Of a stretch of DNA of 31,625 nucleotides, positions 16,139 through 24,507 are shown piece after piece (position 1 is the first letter of the stretch; the number at the start of each line of letters is the position of its first letter). The stretch is taken from NCBI GenBank assembly GCA_937958105.1, contig CALFXJ010000015.1, positions 1-31,625 on the forward strand. The letters run 5' to 3'. Origin of the DNA: an uncultured Cellvibrio sp. (GTDB taxonomy: Bacteria; Pseudomonadota; Gammaproteobacteria; Pseudomonadales; Cellvibrionaceae). The notes under the pieces were generated by a model. The model ran no database searches. It saw only the letters and a list, made by a program, of their open reading frames with translations, and was not told the DNA's origin. A program made the position numbers and the translations under genes.

Positions 16139-17077
16139 TCAATCATCCAGCACCGGGCTTATCCGGGTAACTGTGTAGCCTTTCTCCTCCAGCAGAGCTA
16201 TCAACCCATCATCACCTAACATATGACCAATGCCTACAACGAGAAAAATTTGCTGAATATTCTTTAGATACTTTTCGACGGTTTGCACCATCTGTTTATT
16301 ACGTTCAATAAATATCATTTGATAGAGCTTTTTACCCAGAGGGCGCTCATGAAATGCGCTGAAAACTGCTTCATCTAAAGTTTTTTCATCGCCACGGTAC
16401 CAGGCTTCGGCTAACGTATTCAGGCTATCTTCAGTCGTGCCATGCTCTTTCAGCGTAATTTGCAAAAACTCCAGCTGCTCACTTTCGCTCAATTGAGAGA
16501 ACAATTGCATTTGTTCGTCGAGGGTTTCCAGCTCCAGAATGTTTTTCTTACCGCGTGCCGCTGATAAAAAATATTTGTCCACACCCAGCGAAGGCTGATA
16601 GTTGCTGCGCGCCAACTGCAGGCTTGTCAATTGCATTGCTGCTAACCACGGCTGGAATGGAGTGAGTTGCTGCGCATCTATTCCCAGGCTGCTGCTTATA
16701 TCTTTAATCTTTTGCCAGAGTTGCACGCCTGCAGCAGCGGGCAAATTTTTTCCATCTGAATAGTAACCATATCGTTGAAGCGTAATATGAATTTGCTCGG
16801 CTTTCAGCGCATCAATGTCCAGTTCAACTGCCAGTGCATCTGAAGCCTGATATGCATTGAGCACTGTGTCTGGCAGTGGATAGAATTTTTTATCCCCGTA
16901 ATGCAGTGAGCCAAATAGATACAATCGAACCTGAGAACGTTGATCTTCAACTTTCCATAACAATGGCTGCGATGCGGCCTGTACGAACGAGCTGAAGCAA
17001 CAGATCAAAATGATCCAAAGCATCGCAGCGATATTATGATGACGGCCCTTCAAGGACATGCAGTGCGGCATCTTCAT
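16139..17077 (-). CDS. TraB/GumN-family secreted protein
   Basis: This 312-residue protein has an N-terminal hydrophobic segment (about residues 18-35, ending FVQAAS) consistent with a signal peptide or anchor. The TraB/GumN pattern follows: LYLFGSLHYGDK near the start of the mature part, a LAVELDID strand, an EAWYRGDEKTLDE segment, and a C-terminal VVGIGHMLGDDGLIALLEEKGY. The family includes enterococcal TraB and Tiki-like metalloproteases; the GxxH and GxGH motifs seen here match the metal-binding histidines. The ATG at 17077 overlaps the stop of the isomerase-like gene by four bases (ATGA), which fixes the start and implies coupled translation. Confidence 0.85.
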   Translation of the reverse strand: MKMPHCMSLKGRHHNIAAMLWIILICCFSSFVQAASQPLLWKVEDQRSQVRLYLFGSLHYGDKKFYPLPDTVLNAYQASDALAVELDIDALKAEQIHITLQRYGYYSDGKNLPAAAGVQLWQKIKDISSSLGIDAQQLTPFQPWLAAMQLTSLQLARSNYQPSLGVDKYFLSAARGKKNILELETLDEQMQLFSQLSESEQLEFLQITLKEHGTTEDSLNTLAEAWYRGDEKTLDEAVFSAFHERPLGKKLYQMIFIERNKQMVQTVEKYLKNIQQIFLVVGIGHMLGDDGLIALLEEKGYTVTRISPVLDD

Positions 17078-18522
17078 ATCCCCGTATCCTGTTGCCTGGA
17101 TGACAAGGGTAGCGCCAGCAGAAATATGCTGCCCTCCTCGCCTGCATACCATTCCGAGTGAGGAAGCGATGCCGGCAGGAGCACTGCCTGCGCTGGCAGG
17201 TAGGAACGATGCCATTCTGCTCTGGCTCCCGGGGAGGAGTCAGTTCCGTAGCACACAAGGCTGCCGGATATGACCATCAATAAGCGGTAAGCACTGTAGG
17301 CCGGCAGCTGATAACGGCACCCAGCAGCCAGACGGATACGCTGTACTTCAAAATCATCGAAGGTCACGACCCGTTCCACGAGAATATCTGCTGTTGTATG
17401 AACAGGCTCCAGCACTGGATTGGCGGGAGCGTCAAGGGAAATCTTTTCCAACGCAGCTTCGGTGTCCCAATGCGGCTGGGTTAACACTTTCTGCGTAAAG
17501 GACAGGATCTTTCTTTCATAGACCGGCGTTTGGAATTCCACTGTACGAACACCATGTTGTAACGCATGAGGGGTAAAGCAGGGAACTTTGACGACATCGC
17601 CAATTCGCAAAGGCTTGGTAGCTGTAAAGCTGTACATTACCGCGCGTTTATCCGCCTCCCGCTTCAGTAAGGGTGCAGGCACCTGTTTTGCCCACTCATT
17701 CAGCGTCGCGGCATCCACTGGATCGTTCAATCCGATATTGTGAGCGAGCCGCTGGCAGTCGAGTTGCTGGTCTATCTCCCTCCGAACCGCTTCGTAGTCG
17801 CGAACTGCTGCCAGATACGCCGCCTTGAAGGCTGCATCATCACCAAACGCAGCTCGCTTATGTTGATCAAACCCCAGGCGAATCCCCCCAGTGCCATCGG
17901 GCCAGGCTGCGGGGTCAACATGGGTAACAACGTATACCTCCTGTTTTTGCTCATGCATCTCAAAATAGAGGTCACCGTACCGCTCATCCGCCAAAGGATC
18001 GAGGATCTTCAACAGGACAATCTGCTCCGCGAAGCCTGCGGTCAGGAAGTCGGGCATGAGTGAAAGCAGCCATGGCAAAGGCACCTTGTGGCCCTGTGCA
18101 ACCACATGGGATTGGCCGCGGACCTCGATACCCGTGTACCAGATCTCCTGCCCCCAGGGCTTAGGAATGCATATTGGATCCAGCATCAGAGGGGCGGACA
18201 GGTTCAGCCAGGGGATATCGTGTTCATCAGCAAAGGCCGCGAGGGATTCGGGCGTAGCATCGAGATCGACCAAGTCTGCGCGCACTTCTGCCGTCGCAGC
18301 AGACAGCGCTACGCGAATCCGACAGCCGGCAGGATGGCGTTCCAGCGCAACCAAGGCGACAAGTACAACCTCAGGCCGTGAAGGCAAATAGTACTGACGC
18401 CAGCGGTATTCGAGGGCGAAACAGTGAAAAGCCTTATCCGATCCTGCCAGATCAGCCATCCGGGCATTGATGAAAGACTCAGGATTGATTACAGCGTGAA
18501 CAATCACCGCAGGCACCTGCAT
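17074..18522 (-). CDS. Mannose-6-phosphate isomerase-like cupin protein
   Basis: This 482-residue protein resembles class I mannose-6-phosphate isomerases. It has a PKPWGQEIWYTG motif at 120-131, an MHEQKQEVYVV cupin strand near 189-199 with a candidate metal His and Glu, and a later CFTPHALQHGVRTVEFQTP segment near 338-356. A second cupin-like domain fills the last 100 residues. Residues 1-110 are not recognised. It is longer than typical ManA (about 390) and the similarity is partial, so the real substrate may be another sugar phosphate. It overlaps the TraB-family gene by four bases and has an inverted repeat about 40 bases upstream. Confidence 0.65.
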   Translation of the reverse strand: MQVPAVIVHAVINPESFINARMADLAGSDKAFHCFALEYRWRQYYLPSRPEVVLVALVALERHPAGCRIRVALSAATAEVRADLVDLDATPESLAAFADEHDIPWLNLSAPLMLDPICIPKPWGQEIWYTGIEVRGQSHVVAQGHKVPLPWLLSLMPDFLTAGFAEQIVLLKILDPLADERYGDLYFEMHEQKQEVYVVTHVDPAAWPDGTGGIRLGFDQHKRAAFGDDAAFKAAYLAAVRDYEAVRREIDQQLDCQRLAHNIGLNDPVDAATLNEWAKQVPAPLLKREADKRAVMYSFTATKPLRIGDVVKVPCFTPHALQHGVRTVEFQTPVYERKILSFTQKVLTQPHWDTEAALEKISLDAPANPVLEPVHTTADILVERVVTFDDFEVQRIRLAAGCRYQLPAYSAYRLLMVISGSLVCYGTDSSPGARAEWHRSYLPAQAVLLPASLPHSEWYAGEEGSIFLLALPLSSRQQDTGI

Positions 18523-18560
18523 TTAAACGAGGGTCGGCAGTCTAGCAGATGCGATTAAAG

Positions 18561-18575
18561 CTGACAGCTTGTCAG
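18561..18575. repeat. Perfect inverted repeat, possible operator
   Basis: CTGACA-GCT-TGTCAG lies 38 bases upstream of the isomerase-like start and a partial copy (CTGTCA) follows at 18582. It may bind a dimeric regulator, or may be a chance hairpin. Confidence 0.35.
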
Positions 18576-18589
18576 AAAATCCTGTCAAT

Positions 18590-18617
18590 AAAAAACGCCG
18601 GGAAAACCCGGCGTTTT
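18590..18617 (-). terminator. Intrinsic terminator of fadBA
   Basis: A 7-bp GC stem (CGCCGGG/CCCGGCG) with a four-base loop extends into A and T arms. On the minus strand it ends in a run of T, 17 bases past the fadA stop. Confidence 0.92.
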
Positions 18618-18634
18618 CAGTAATGACCAGCTAA

Positions 18635-19813
18635 TTAATTGAGGCGTTCAAGAATGGTGGTGATGCCCTGCCCCAGTCCGATACACATGGTCGAGACGCC
18701 CAGCGTGGCATCTTTTTTCTCCATCACGGTCAGCAGCGAACCGGTAATACGGGTGCCCGAGCAACCGAAGGGGTGACCAAGTGCAATCGCGCCACCATGA
18801 AGGTTGACCTTGTCATCCATGTTTTCCAGCAGCTTCAAGTCTTTCAGCACCGGCAGCGCCTGAGCAGCAAAGGCCTCGTTCAGTTCAACACAATCAATGT
18901 CATCGATGGACAGATTCGCGGCCTGTAGTGCTTTCTCGGTAGAGGGAACCGGGCCATAGCCCATAATGGAAGGATCAACGCCAGCCAGGCCCAGTGAAAC
19001 TACCCGTGCGATAGGCTTCAGTCCCAGCGCCTGGGCACGCTCTGCCGACATCACCAGCATCACCGATGCCCCATCTGAGATCTGCGATGAGGTACCGGCA
19101 GTCACCTGACCATTCTTGGGATCGAATACAGGCGGCAGTTTGGACAAAGCTTCTACCGTCGTATCCGGCCGTATAGTCTCATCTTCCTCAACCAGGATGG
19201 GAAAGCCATCGGCATTATGTCCGGGAACAGGAATAATCTCGCGCTTGAAGCTTCCATCCGCGCGGGCCTTGGCAGCCAGCTGGTGGGAGCGCGCCCCGAA
19301 TTCATCCATCTGCTGGCGGTTAATACCATGCAGCAATGCCAGATATTCGGCAGTCATCCCCATGTTACCCGCCGCCTTGGCCACACTCAGGCCCAGCATG
19401 GGGTTTGGGTTGACCGATTCATACATAGGCAGATGCCCCATATGCTCCACGCCACCGATCAGGTACACATCGCCCAGCCCGGCGCGAATATTGGCGGTAG
19501 CAGTATGAAGCGCAGACATGGATGAACCGCACAGACGGTTGATGGTTTGGGCCGGAATGGTGTGCGGCAGGCCGGTCAGCAGAAGGATATTGCGGGCGAT
19601 ATTGAAGCCCTGCTCTTCACGCTGCATGACACAACCCCACAGCAGATCATCAATCGCTGCGGGGTCCAGTTGTTCATTACGGGCCAGCAGGCCTTTGATG
19701 ATGGCAGCAGATATTTCGTCTGCTCTGACATTGCGGAAACAGCCATTCTTGGATCGACCCATGGCGCTGCGGGCGTAATCAACGATAACGGCATCTCTTG
19801 GATGTAGACTCAC
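18635..19813 (-). CDS. fadA: 3-ketoacyl-CoA thiolase (beta subunit of fatty acid oxidation complex)
   Basis: This 392-residue thiolase cleaves 3-ketoacyl-CoA with CoA to release acetyl-CoA, in a complex with FadB. The nucleophile Cys95 (NRLCGSSMSALH), His347 (GHPFGCSG) and Cys377 (MCIGLGQG) form the catalytic triad. The start is a GTG at 19811-19813 preceded by AAAGGAG at six bases; it gives the Pseudomonas-like beginning MSLHPRD. The gene is 46 bases downstream of fadB and is followed by a terminator. Confidence 0.96.
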   Translation of the reverse strand: MSLHPRDAVIVDYARSAMGRSKNGCFRNVRADEISAAIIKGLLARNEQLDPAAIDDLLWGCVMQREEQGFNIARNILLLTGLPHTIPAQTINRLCGSSMSALHTATANIRAGLGDVYLIGGVEHMGHLPMYESVNPNPMLGLSVAKAAGNMGMTAEYLALLHGINRQQMDEFGARSHQLAAKARADGSFKREIIPVPGHNADGFPILVEEDETIRPDTTVEALSKLPPVFDPKNGQVTAGTSSQISDGASVMLVMSAERAQALGLKPIARVVSLGLAGVDPSIMGYGPVPSTEKALQAANLSIDDIDCVELNEAFAAQALPVLKDLKLLENMDDKVNLHGGAIALGHPFGCSGTRITGSLLTVMEKKDATLGVSTMCIGLGQGITTILERLN

Positions 19814-19859
19814 GGTTTCTCTCCTTTAAAGACTCGAGGCGCTGACGATGCGGCGCAGC

Positions 19860-22007
19860 TTAGCCGTAGAATTTCTGGTTGCTGGCTGCCATCTGCTGCA
19901 GGCTCGCAGGCGGATCATACAGCGCGCCCAGATGACTGTAGCGCTCAGCCATTTCACAAAACGTACCGACGCCGATTGAGTCGATCCAACGGAATACACC
20001 GCCACGAAACGGTGGGAAGCCGGTACCGTATACCAGAGCCATGTCCGCTTCTGCTGCTGTTTCAACAATTCCTTCTTCAAGACAGCGAGCCAGCTCCGTC
20101 GCCATGGGTATCATCATGCGCGCAATGATATCGTCGTCCGATACCTCGATTGAGCCGGTAACATGGGGTTTGAGAATCTCCAACACGTCTTCGTTAAACA
20201 CTTTTTCCGGCTTGCCTTTCTTATCCGTCTGGTAATCATAAAAGCCCTTCTGGTTCTTCTGGCCCAGACGTTCCGCGGCAAAAAGAGCATCGGTGCACGA
20301 AGTAAAGTCACGTTTCATCCGGTCGGGAAACCCTTCCGCCATGACCTTTTCTGCATGAACCGCGGTATCAATACCCACAACATCCAGCAGATAAGCCGGC
20401 CCCATGGGCCAGCCCCAGGTTTCCATCACCTTATCGATCTTGCGGAAGTCCACCCCATCCCGAACCAGCATGGAAAAGCCAGCAAAGTAAGGAAACAGAA
20501 CACGGTTCACCAGAAAGCCCGGGCAATCTTTTACCACGATGGGTTTTTTACCCAAGGCGTTGGCATAGGCCACCGTACGTGCTACTGCAGTATCTGAAGT
20601 CCGCGCGCCTCGAATGACTTCGACCAGAGGCATCAGGTGAACAGGATTAAAGAAGTGCATCCCACAGAAATTCTCCGGCCGCTGCAGCGCCTCGGCCAAG
20701 TGGGTTATGGATATCGTCGAGGTGTTGGAAGCAATAATGGTGTCCGGGCTGACCTTGGTTTCCACCTCTGCCAGCACGGTTCGTTTGACTTTAGGGTTTT
20801 CAACCACTGCCTCGACCACGATATCCACTTGCTCAAAGCCATCGTATGTCAGCGCTGGTTCAATGCGGTTCAAGACATCGCCCATCTCGCTCGCGGTCAT
20901 CTTTTTACGTTCTACACGCTTGCTCAACTGTTTGTTGGCTTCAGACAATCCCAGGTCAATGCCTTTCTGGGCCACATCTTTCATCTTGATGGGCACACCT
21001 TTGAGAGCGGATTGATAAGCAATACCGCCCCCCATGATGCCTGCCCCCAATACAGCAGCCCGCCCGATCTTTTTGTCCGCCTTCTTCTCCCAGCTCTTGG
21101 CCTTTTTGCCAATCATCTGATCATTGATAAAGATGCCGACCAGTGACTGGGCCGTCTCGGTCTGCGCGACTTTGGCAAAGGCTTCCGCCTCAATCTGCAG
21201 CGCCTCATCGCGGCCCTTATCAGCCGCTTTCTGCATAGCTTTGATGGCGGTAACCGGCGAAGGATAGTTGCGGCCCGCCTGGGCGGCTACGAAGGCTTTA
21301 GAGGTCTCGAATGCCATCATGGATTCGATGAAATTCAGTTTCAGCGGCGCTTTCTTTTGTTCACGGCGCGCTGTGTAGTCAAACTTGCCGTTGATGCATT
21401 GATCCAAGGTATAAAGTGCTGCCTCGCGCAGTTTTTCCGGCTCGACTACAGCATCCACAACCCGCGCGGTCAGTGCTGCCTGAGCATCATGCTCCTTACC
21501 GGAGGCAATCCACTCTACTGCTGTTTCCAGCCCCGCGATCCGCGGCAAGCGTACGGTTCCGCCCCATCCCGGCAGGATACCGAGTTTGGTTTCCGGTAAA
21601 CCCAGTTTGGCCTTGGTGCTCGCAACGCGGTAATCACAGGCAAGGCACAACTCCATCCCACCACCCAGTGCAAAACCGTTGATGGCCACCACGACTGGAT
21701 ATGGCAGCTCCTCAATTCGGCAGTTGTTGCGATTATTTTTCTGCAGGTGGCCGACGATACCCTCGGCTCCGGCTGCAAAGACCGCGCCGAACTCCATGAT
21801 ATCTGCCCCAACGATGAATACATCTTTTGCGCTGCTGATCAGCAGCCCTTTAACATCCTCGTTTTTCTCCAACAGGCTCAGAGCCTCATCCAGCTCGTCG
21901 ACAGCCTGCAGATTGAATTTATTAACTGACTCACCCTGCAGATCAAAGATCAACTCCGCAATACCGTCTGGCAACAGGGTGACTGAGATGGCTTTTCCTT
22001 GGTACAT
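19860..22007 (-). CDS. fadB: Multifunctional fatty acid oxidation complex alpha subunit
   Basis: This 715-residue protein joins an enoyl-CoA hydratase/isomerase domain (residues 1 to about 190; GFALGGGMELCLACDYR and a LPETKLGILPGWGGT segment with the catalytic Glu pair) to a 3-hydroxyacyl-CoA dehydrogenase (from about 310; dinucleotide motif GAGIMGGGIA, HFFNPVH with the catalytic His, then the C-terminal helical domains). Length equals the Pseudomonas FadB. The frame is open upstream to 22184, but MYQGKAISVTLL at 22007 is the conserved start, with GAGAGA upstream. The XRE-cupin gene lies just upstream on the same strand. Confidence 0.96.
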   Translation of the reverse strand: MYQGKAISVTLLPDGIAELIFDLQGESVNKFNLQAVDELDEALSLLEKNEDVKGLLISSAKDVFIVGADIMEFGAVFAAGAEGIVGHLQKNNRNNCRIEELPYPVVVAINGFALGGGMELCLACDYRVASTKAKLGLPETKLGILPGWGGTVRLPRIAGLETAVEWIASGKEHDAQAALTARVVDAVVEPEKLREAALYTLDQCINGKFDYTARREQKKAPLKLNFIESMMAFETSKAFVAAQAGRNYPSPVTAIKAMQKAADKGRDEALQIEAEAFAKVAQTETAQSLVGIFINDQMIGKKAKSWEKKADKKIGRAAVLGAGIMGGGIAYQSALKGVPIKMKDVAQKGIDLGLSEANKQLSKRVERKKMTASEMGDVLNRIEPALTYDGFEQVDIVVEAVVENPKVKRTVLAEVETKVSPDTIIASNTSTISITHLAEALQRPENFCGMHFFNPVHLMPLVEVIRGARTSDTAVARTVAYANALGKKPIVVKDCPGFLVNRVLFPYFAGFSMLVRDGVDFRKIDKVMETWGWPMGPAYLLDVVGIDTAVHAEKVMAEGFPDRMKRDFTSCTDALFAAERLGQKNQKGFYDYQTDKKGKPEKVFNEDVLEILKPHVTGSIEVSDDDIIARMMIPMATELARCLEEGIVETAAEADMALVYGTGFPPFRGGVFRWIDSIGVGTFCEMAERYSHLGALYDPPASLQQMAASNQKFYG

Positions 22008-22204
22008 AACAAATCTCTCTCTAGTGGATATCAGGGCAGCGCTTAGACCCCCGATACTGTCAGGCCGGCAATGCGCAAGCCATACATAAAACACAGTAAA
22101 CAATGAGATTGTAGCGAGATTAACTGATAAACTTTGCCGAACCAGTTTAGCTTTATAAGTATCGACACGCAGCGGCGGATTCATCTGCTGCTGCGTAATA
22201 GAAT

Positions 22205-22855
22205 TTAGTCCTGCAATACACTTAAAACAACTACTGCCGCAGTTTCTTTTCGATTGCGGATGCGATAGGGCTGATGGGCAGCAAGATAAAAGGCGTCCCC
22301 TTCCTGTAGTTCATGGACCTGCATACCGGCTGTCAGCTCCAGCTGACCGGATACAACCCAACCGCTGGCTTCGGATCTATGGCGCAGTGGCTCACTCCCG
22401 GAATCAGCCCCGGCTGCATAGACATGTCGTCTCATGGATATCTTGCGCTGGGCTTTATCTACTGCAAGTAATTGAACAACGACGCCCTGGGCCTGCTGTA
22501 CCTGATCCGCCTCCAGCAAGGCTGCCGGATAGACCACCTGCCCCATGTCCACCTGATCGCACGCAAAGAATTGCGCCAGAGTCATGGGAATACCGCTCAA
22601 CACTTTGGCTAAGGAATTGACCGAGGGACTGACGAGCCCTTGTTCAATCATAGAGATATTGCTGTTGGTAATGCCGGCCCGCTTGGCCAGCTCCCGCTGC
22701 GACAGGCCGTTGCGTTCACGGATCAACTTGAGGCGTCCGCCGATGTCGGGAGTTAAGTCAGGTGCAAAATCAACGATTGAGGCAGTCTCTACCTCATCTA
22801 CAACCAGCTCACCAACCATATCGTGACTCAGTGACGCATCAATTTCTGTGGCCAT
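22205..22855 (-). CDS. XRE-family transcriptional regulator with C-terminal cupin
   Basis: This 216-residue regulator has an acidic N-terminal tail, a helix-turn-helix at about residues 38-92 (LKLIRERNGLSQRELAKRAG then NSNISMIEQGLVSPSVN), and a cupin sensing domain at about 145-214 (WVVSGQLELTAG, HELQEGDAFYLAAHQPYRIRN). This architecture is shared with PuuR and other small-ligand sensors. It ends 197 bases before the fadB start on the same strand. Regulation of fadBA is inferred from that position only; the usual regulators are FadR (GntR) and PsrA (TetR). Polyamine or amino acid control of an unlinked gene is an equal possibility. Confidence 0.88.
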   Translation of the reverse strand: MATEIDASLSHDMVGELVVDEVETASIVDFAPDLTPDIGGRLKLIRERNGLSQRELAKRAGITNSNISMIEQGLVSPSVNSLAKVLSGIPMTLAQFFACDQVDMGQVVYPAALLEADQVQQAQGVVVQLLAVDKAQRKISMRRHVYAAGADSGSEPLRHRSEASGWVVSGQLELTAGMQVHELQEGDAFYLAAHQPYRIRNRKETAAVVVLSVLQD

Positions 22856-22924
22856 ACCGCAAACCTGTTGAACGCAATCTTATTATTACTATTAATGCGT
22901 GTGTTGATGTTTCAGTGGAGAAAT

Positions 22925-23590
22925 CTACCAAGGTAACTGCTCACCGTTAGAGTGCCAGAAACTCCCTGAATTTTCCAAAGTCAGTTCATCAATTCTGGCC
23001 GCCAGACGCTCAGCAGCTATAGCAGGAGAAATGTCACCGGCAAAGTCGACCATCTCGGTCTGTACGAATCCCGGGTGCAGGAGAGCAACGGCAATGCCTC
23101 GTTGAGCAAGGTCTCGAGCGAGACTCACACCCGCCGCATTCAGGGCGGCTTTGCTCATACGATAGCCATAGAGGCCGCCGGATGTGTTATCAGCGATAGA
23201 CCCCATTCTACTGGTAATCATCGCTACCTTAGCGCCGGCCTGCAGATTCGCAGACAGAGCTTCGGTCACCCGGAGCGGTCCCACAGCATTGACTTCAAAC
23301 TGAAGCCGGATGTCCTCATAGGCCAGATCACCAAAGCTGTCTGAGATAAGGACACCCGCATTATTGATCAGAATATCGACGGTTTTACCCGTCAGTGCTT
23401 CACGCAGATTATCTACACCACCGTCACGGGAGACATCGATCCCCTCTACGACAGTCACCTTTTCCAGCTGCACCAGAGCGGGAGAAGCTTTCCGACAGGC
23501 TGCATAGACCTCGTGACCTTGTCGGGAAAAATAACTGCACAACTCCAGGCCAATGCCACGGTTTGCCCCGGTAATAACGATACGGCTCAT
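22925..23590 (-). CDS. Short-chain dehydrogenase/reductase
   Basis: This 221-residue SDR has the cofactor motif TGANRGIG (7-14), the NNAG motif (76-79), catalytic Ser127 and the YxxxK pair Tyr143/Lys147. The residues after the second strand (Ala-Ala-Cys-Arg-Lys) suggest NADP(H) preference. It is close to the short CsgA/C-factor-like carbonyl reductases. The substrate cannot be told. It follows the MmcQ/YjbR gene by 27 bases on the same strand, probably one transcript. Confidence 0.9.
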   Translation of the reverse strand: MSRIVITGANRGIGLELCSYFSRQGHEVYAACRKASPALVQLEKVTVVEGIDVSRDGGVDNLREALTGKTVDILINNAGVLISDSFGDLAYEDIRLQFEVNAVGPLRVTEALSANLQAGAKVAMITSRMGSIADNTSGGLYGYRMSKAALNAAGVSLARDLAQRGIAVALLHPGFVQTEMVDFAGDISPAIAAERLAARIDELTLENSGSFWHSNGEQLPW

Positions 23591-23617
23591 AACACCTCCG
23601 CAAAAATTAATCCGCTG

Positions 23618-23980
23618 TCACCCTTTACTGGCTAATAAACGGGCGAGTTCATCACTGGGCAGGTTATTGATAACCAGCTCATAAGAGTTATCGATCATCT
23701 GACGGATTTCGTCTTCGGGAATGGTGTTGTCGAGAAACACCGTATTCCAGTGCTTCTTGTTCATGTGGTGGCCCGGCTGAACGGCAGGATATTTAGCACG
23801 TAATGCCACAGCTTCTTCCGGATCACATTTAAGGTTCACACGTGCCACACCTGCTTCCTGAGTCAGTGTTGCAAACATCTTGTGGCAGACCTTGTAAACG
23901 GCAACTTCCGGACCAGAAGGAAAGGTTTCTTTTGCCTGGTGCTTGGATAGTAAATATTTTTGAACTGAAGAAAAATCCAT
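23618..23980 (-). CDS. MmcQ/YjbR-family protein
   Basis: This 120-residue cytosolic protein has the YjbR/CyaY-like fold pattern: an N-terminal helix, VYKVCHKMFATL near residues 28-39, VNLKCDPEEAVALR near 48-61 and the conserved NKKHWNTV near 74-81. Members bind DNA in some structural work, but no general function is agreed. The ATG has AAAGGA at six bases. It lies upstream of the SDR gene. Confidence 0.88.
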   Translation of the reverse strand: MDFSSVQKYLLSKHQAKETFPSGPEVAVYKVCHKMFATLTQEAGVARVNLKCDPEEAVALRAKYPAVQPGHHMNKKHWNTVFLDNTIPEDEIRQMIDNSYELVINNLPSDELARLLASKG

Positions 23981-24507
23981 GGTTTAGTCCTTTAGCAATA
24001 CGACTGAATGGTTGTTAGTACGACCGCTGATATACATAATCATTCACCCATAATAATCGCACGTAAGCGTACCTACCCGCATAAAGGAACCTACACCACC
24101 GACTATTTTCCTCCCTGCGTAGTCAAGCGGCCCGCAGGTCGCTGTATCGATAAGAACGCAATATGCCACCATAATGTGAACAGCGCGTCAATGTTTGGCT
24201 TAAGCGCAACATGCGCCTGATTGGCAGACCAATTGTTGCGTCACTTTAGCAGAGTCTGGCCAGTTTTGTGTAGCAGCCCCGCGATGGGGGCGATGATAGT
24301 TTGCTAACCGCAGCGATACAATTGCAGATTGCGACTCGTCCATAGTCCTTGACAACCCGTACCAGCAGCTAATTGATCAAATAGTCGGCGACTGAATCAT
24401 ATGTTGCCCCACCGAAACTTATCCGTGCCCCACACCACAGAGACAGAGCCTGTGCATTTTTATCAGGAAAAATTAGGAGATTTGCAAAACCGTTAACGGA
24501 ACACGTA
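23981..24507. other. 527-base gap without a supported gene
   Basis: The stretch lies downstream of the malic enzyme gene and upstream of the MmcQ/YjbR gene, both minus strand. A 70-codon plus-strand frame at 24008-24220 lacks a ribosome site and coding character. A short CCCC/GGGG hairpin at about 24280-24293 has no T run. The mmcQ promoter should lie near 24000-24060 but no clear -35/-10 pair stands out. I see no tRNA or known small RNA. Confidence 0.6.

Noticed and set aside
20163..21146. Plus-strand frames of 144 and 169 codons inside fadB
   Set aside because: Shadows of the minus-strand fadB coding sequence.
22008..22184. N-terminal extension of FadB by 59 residues
   Set aside because: The conserved family start is at 22007 with a ribosome site; the extension is hydrophobic and not part of any FadB.
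24008..24220. Possible 70-residue plus-strand gene in the gap before mmcQ
   Set aside because: No ribosome site, no hydrophobic or domain pattern, and odd composition; most likely noncoding.
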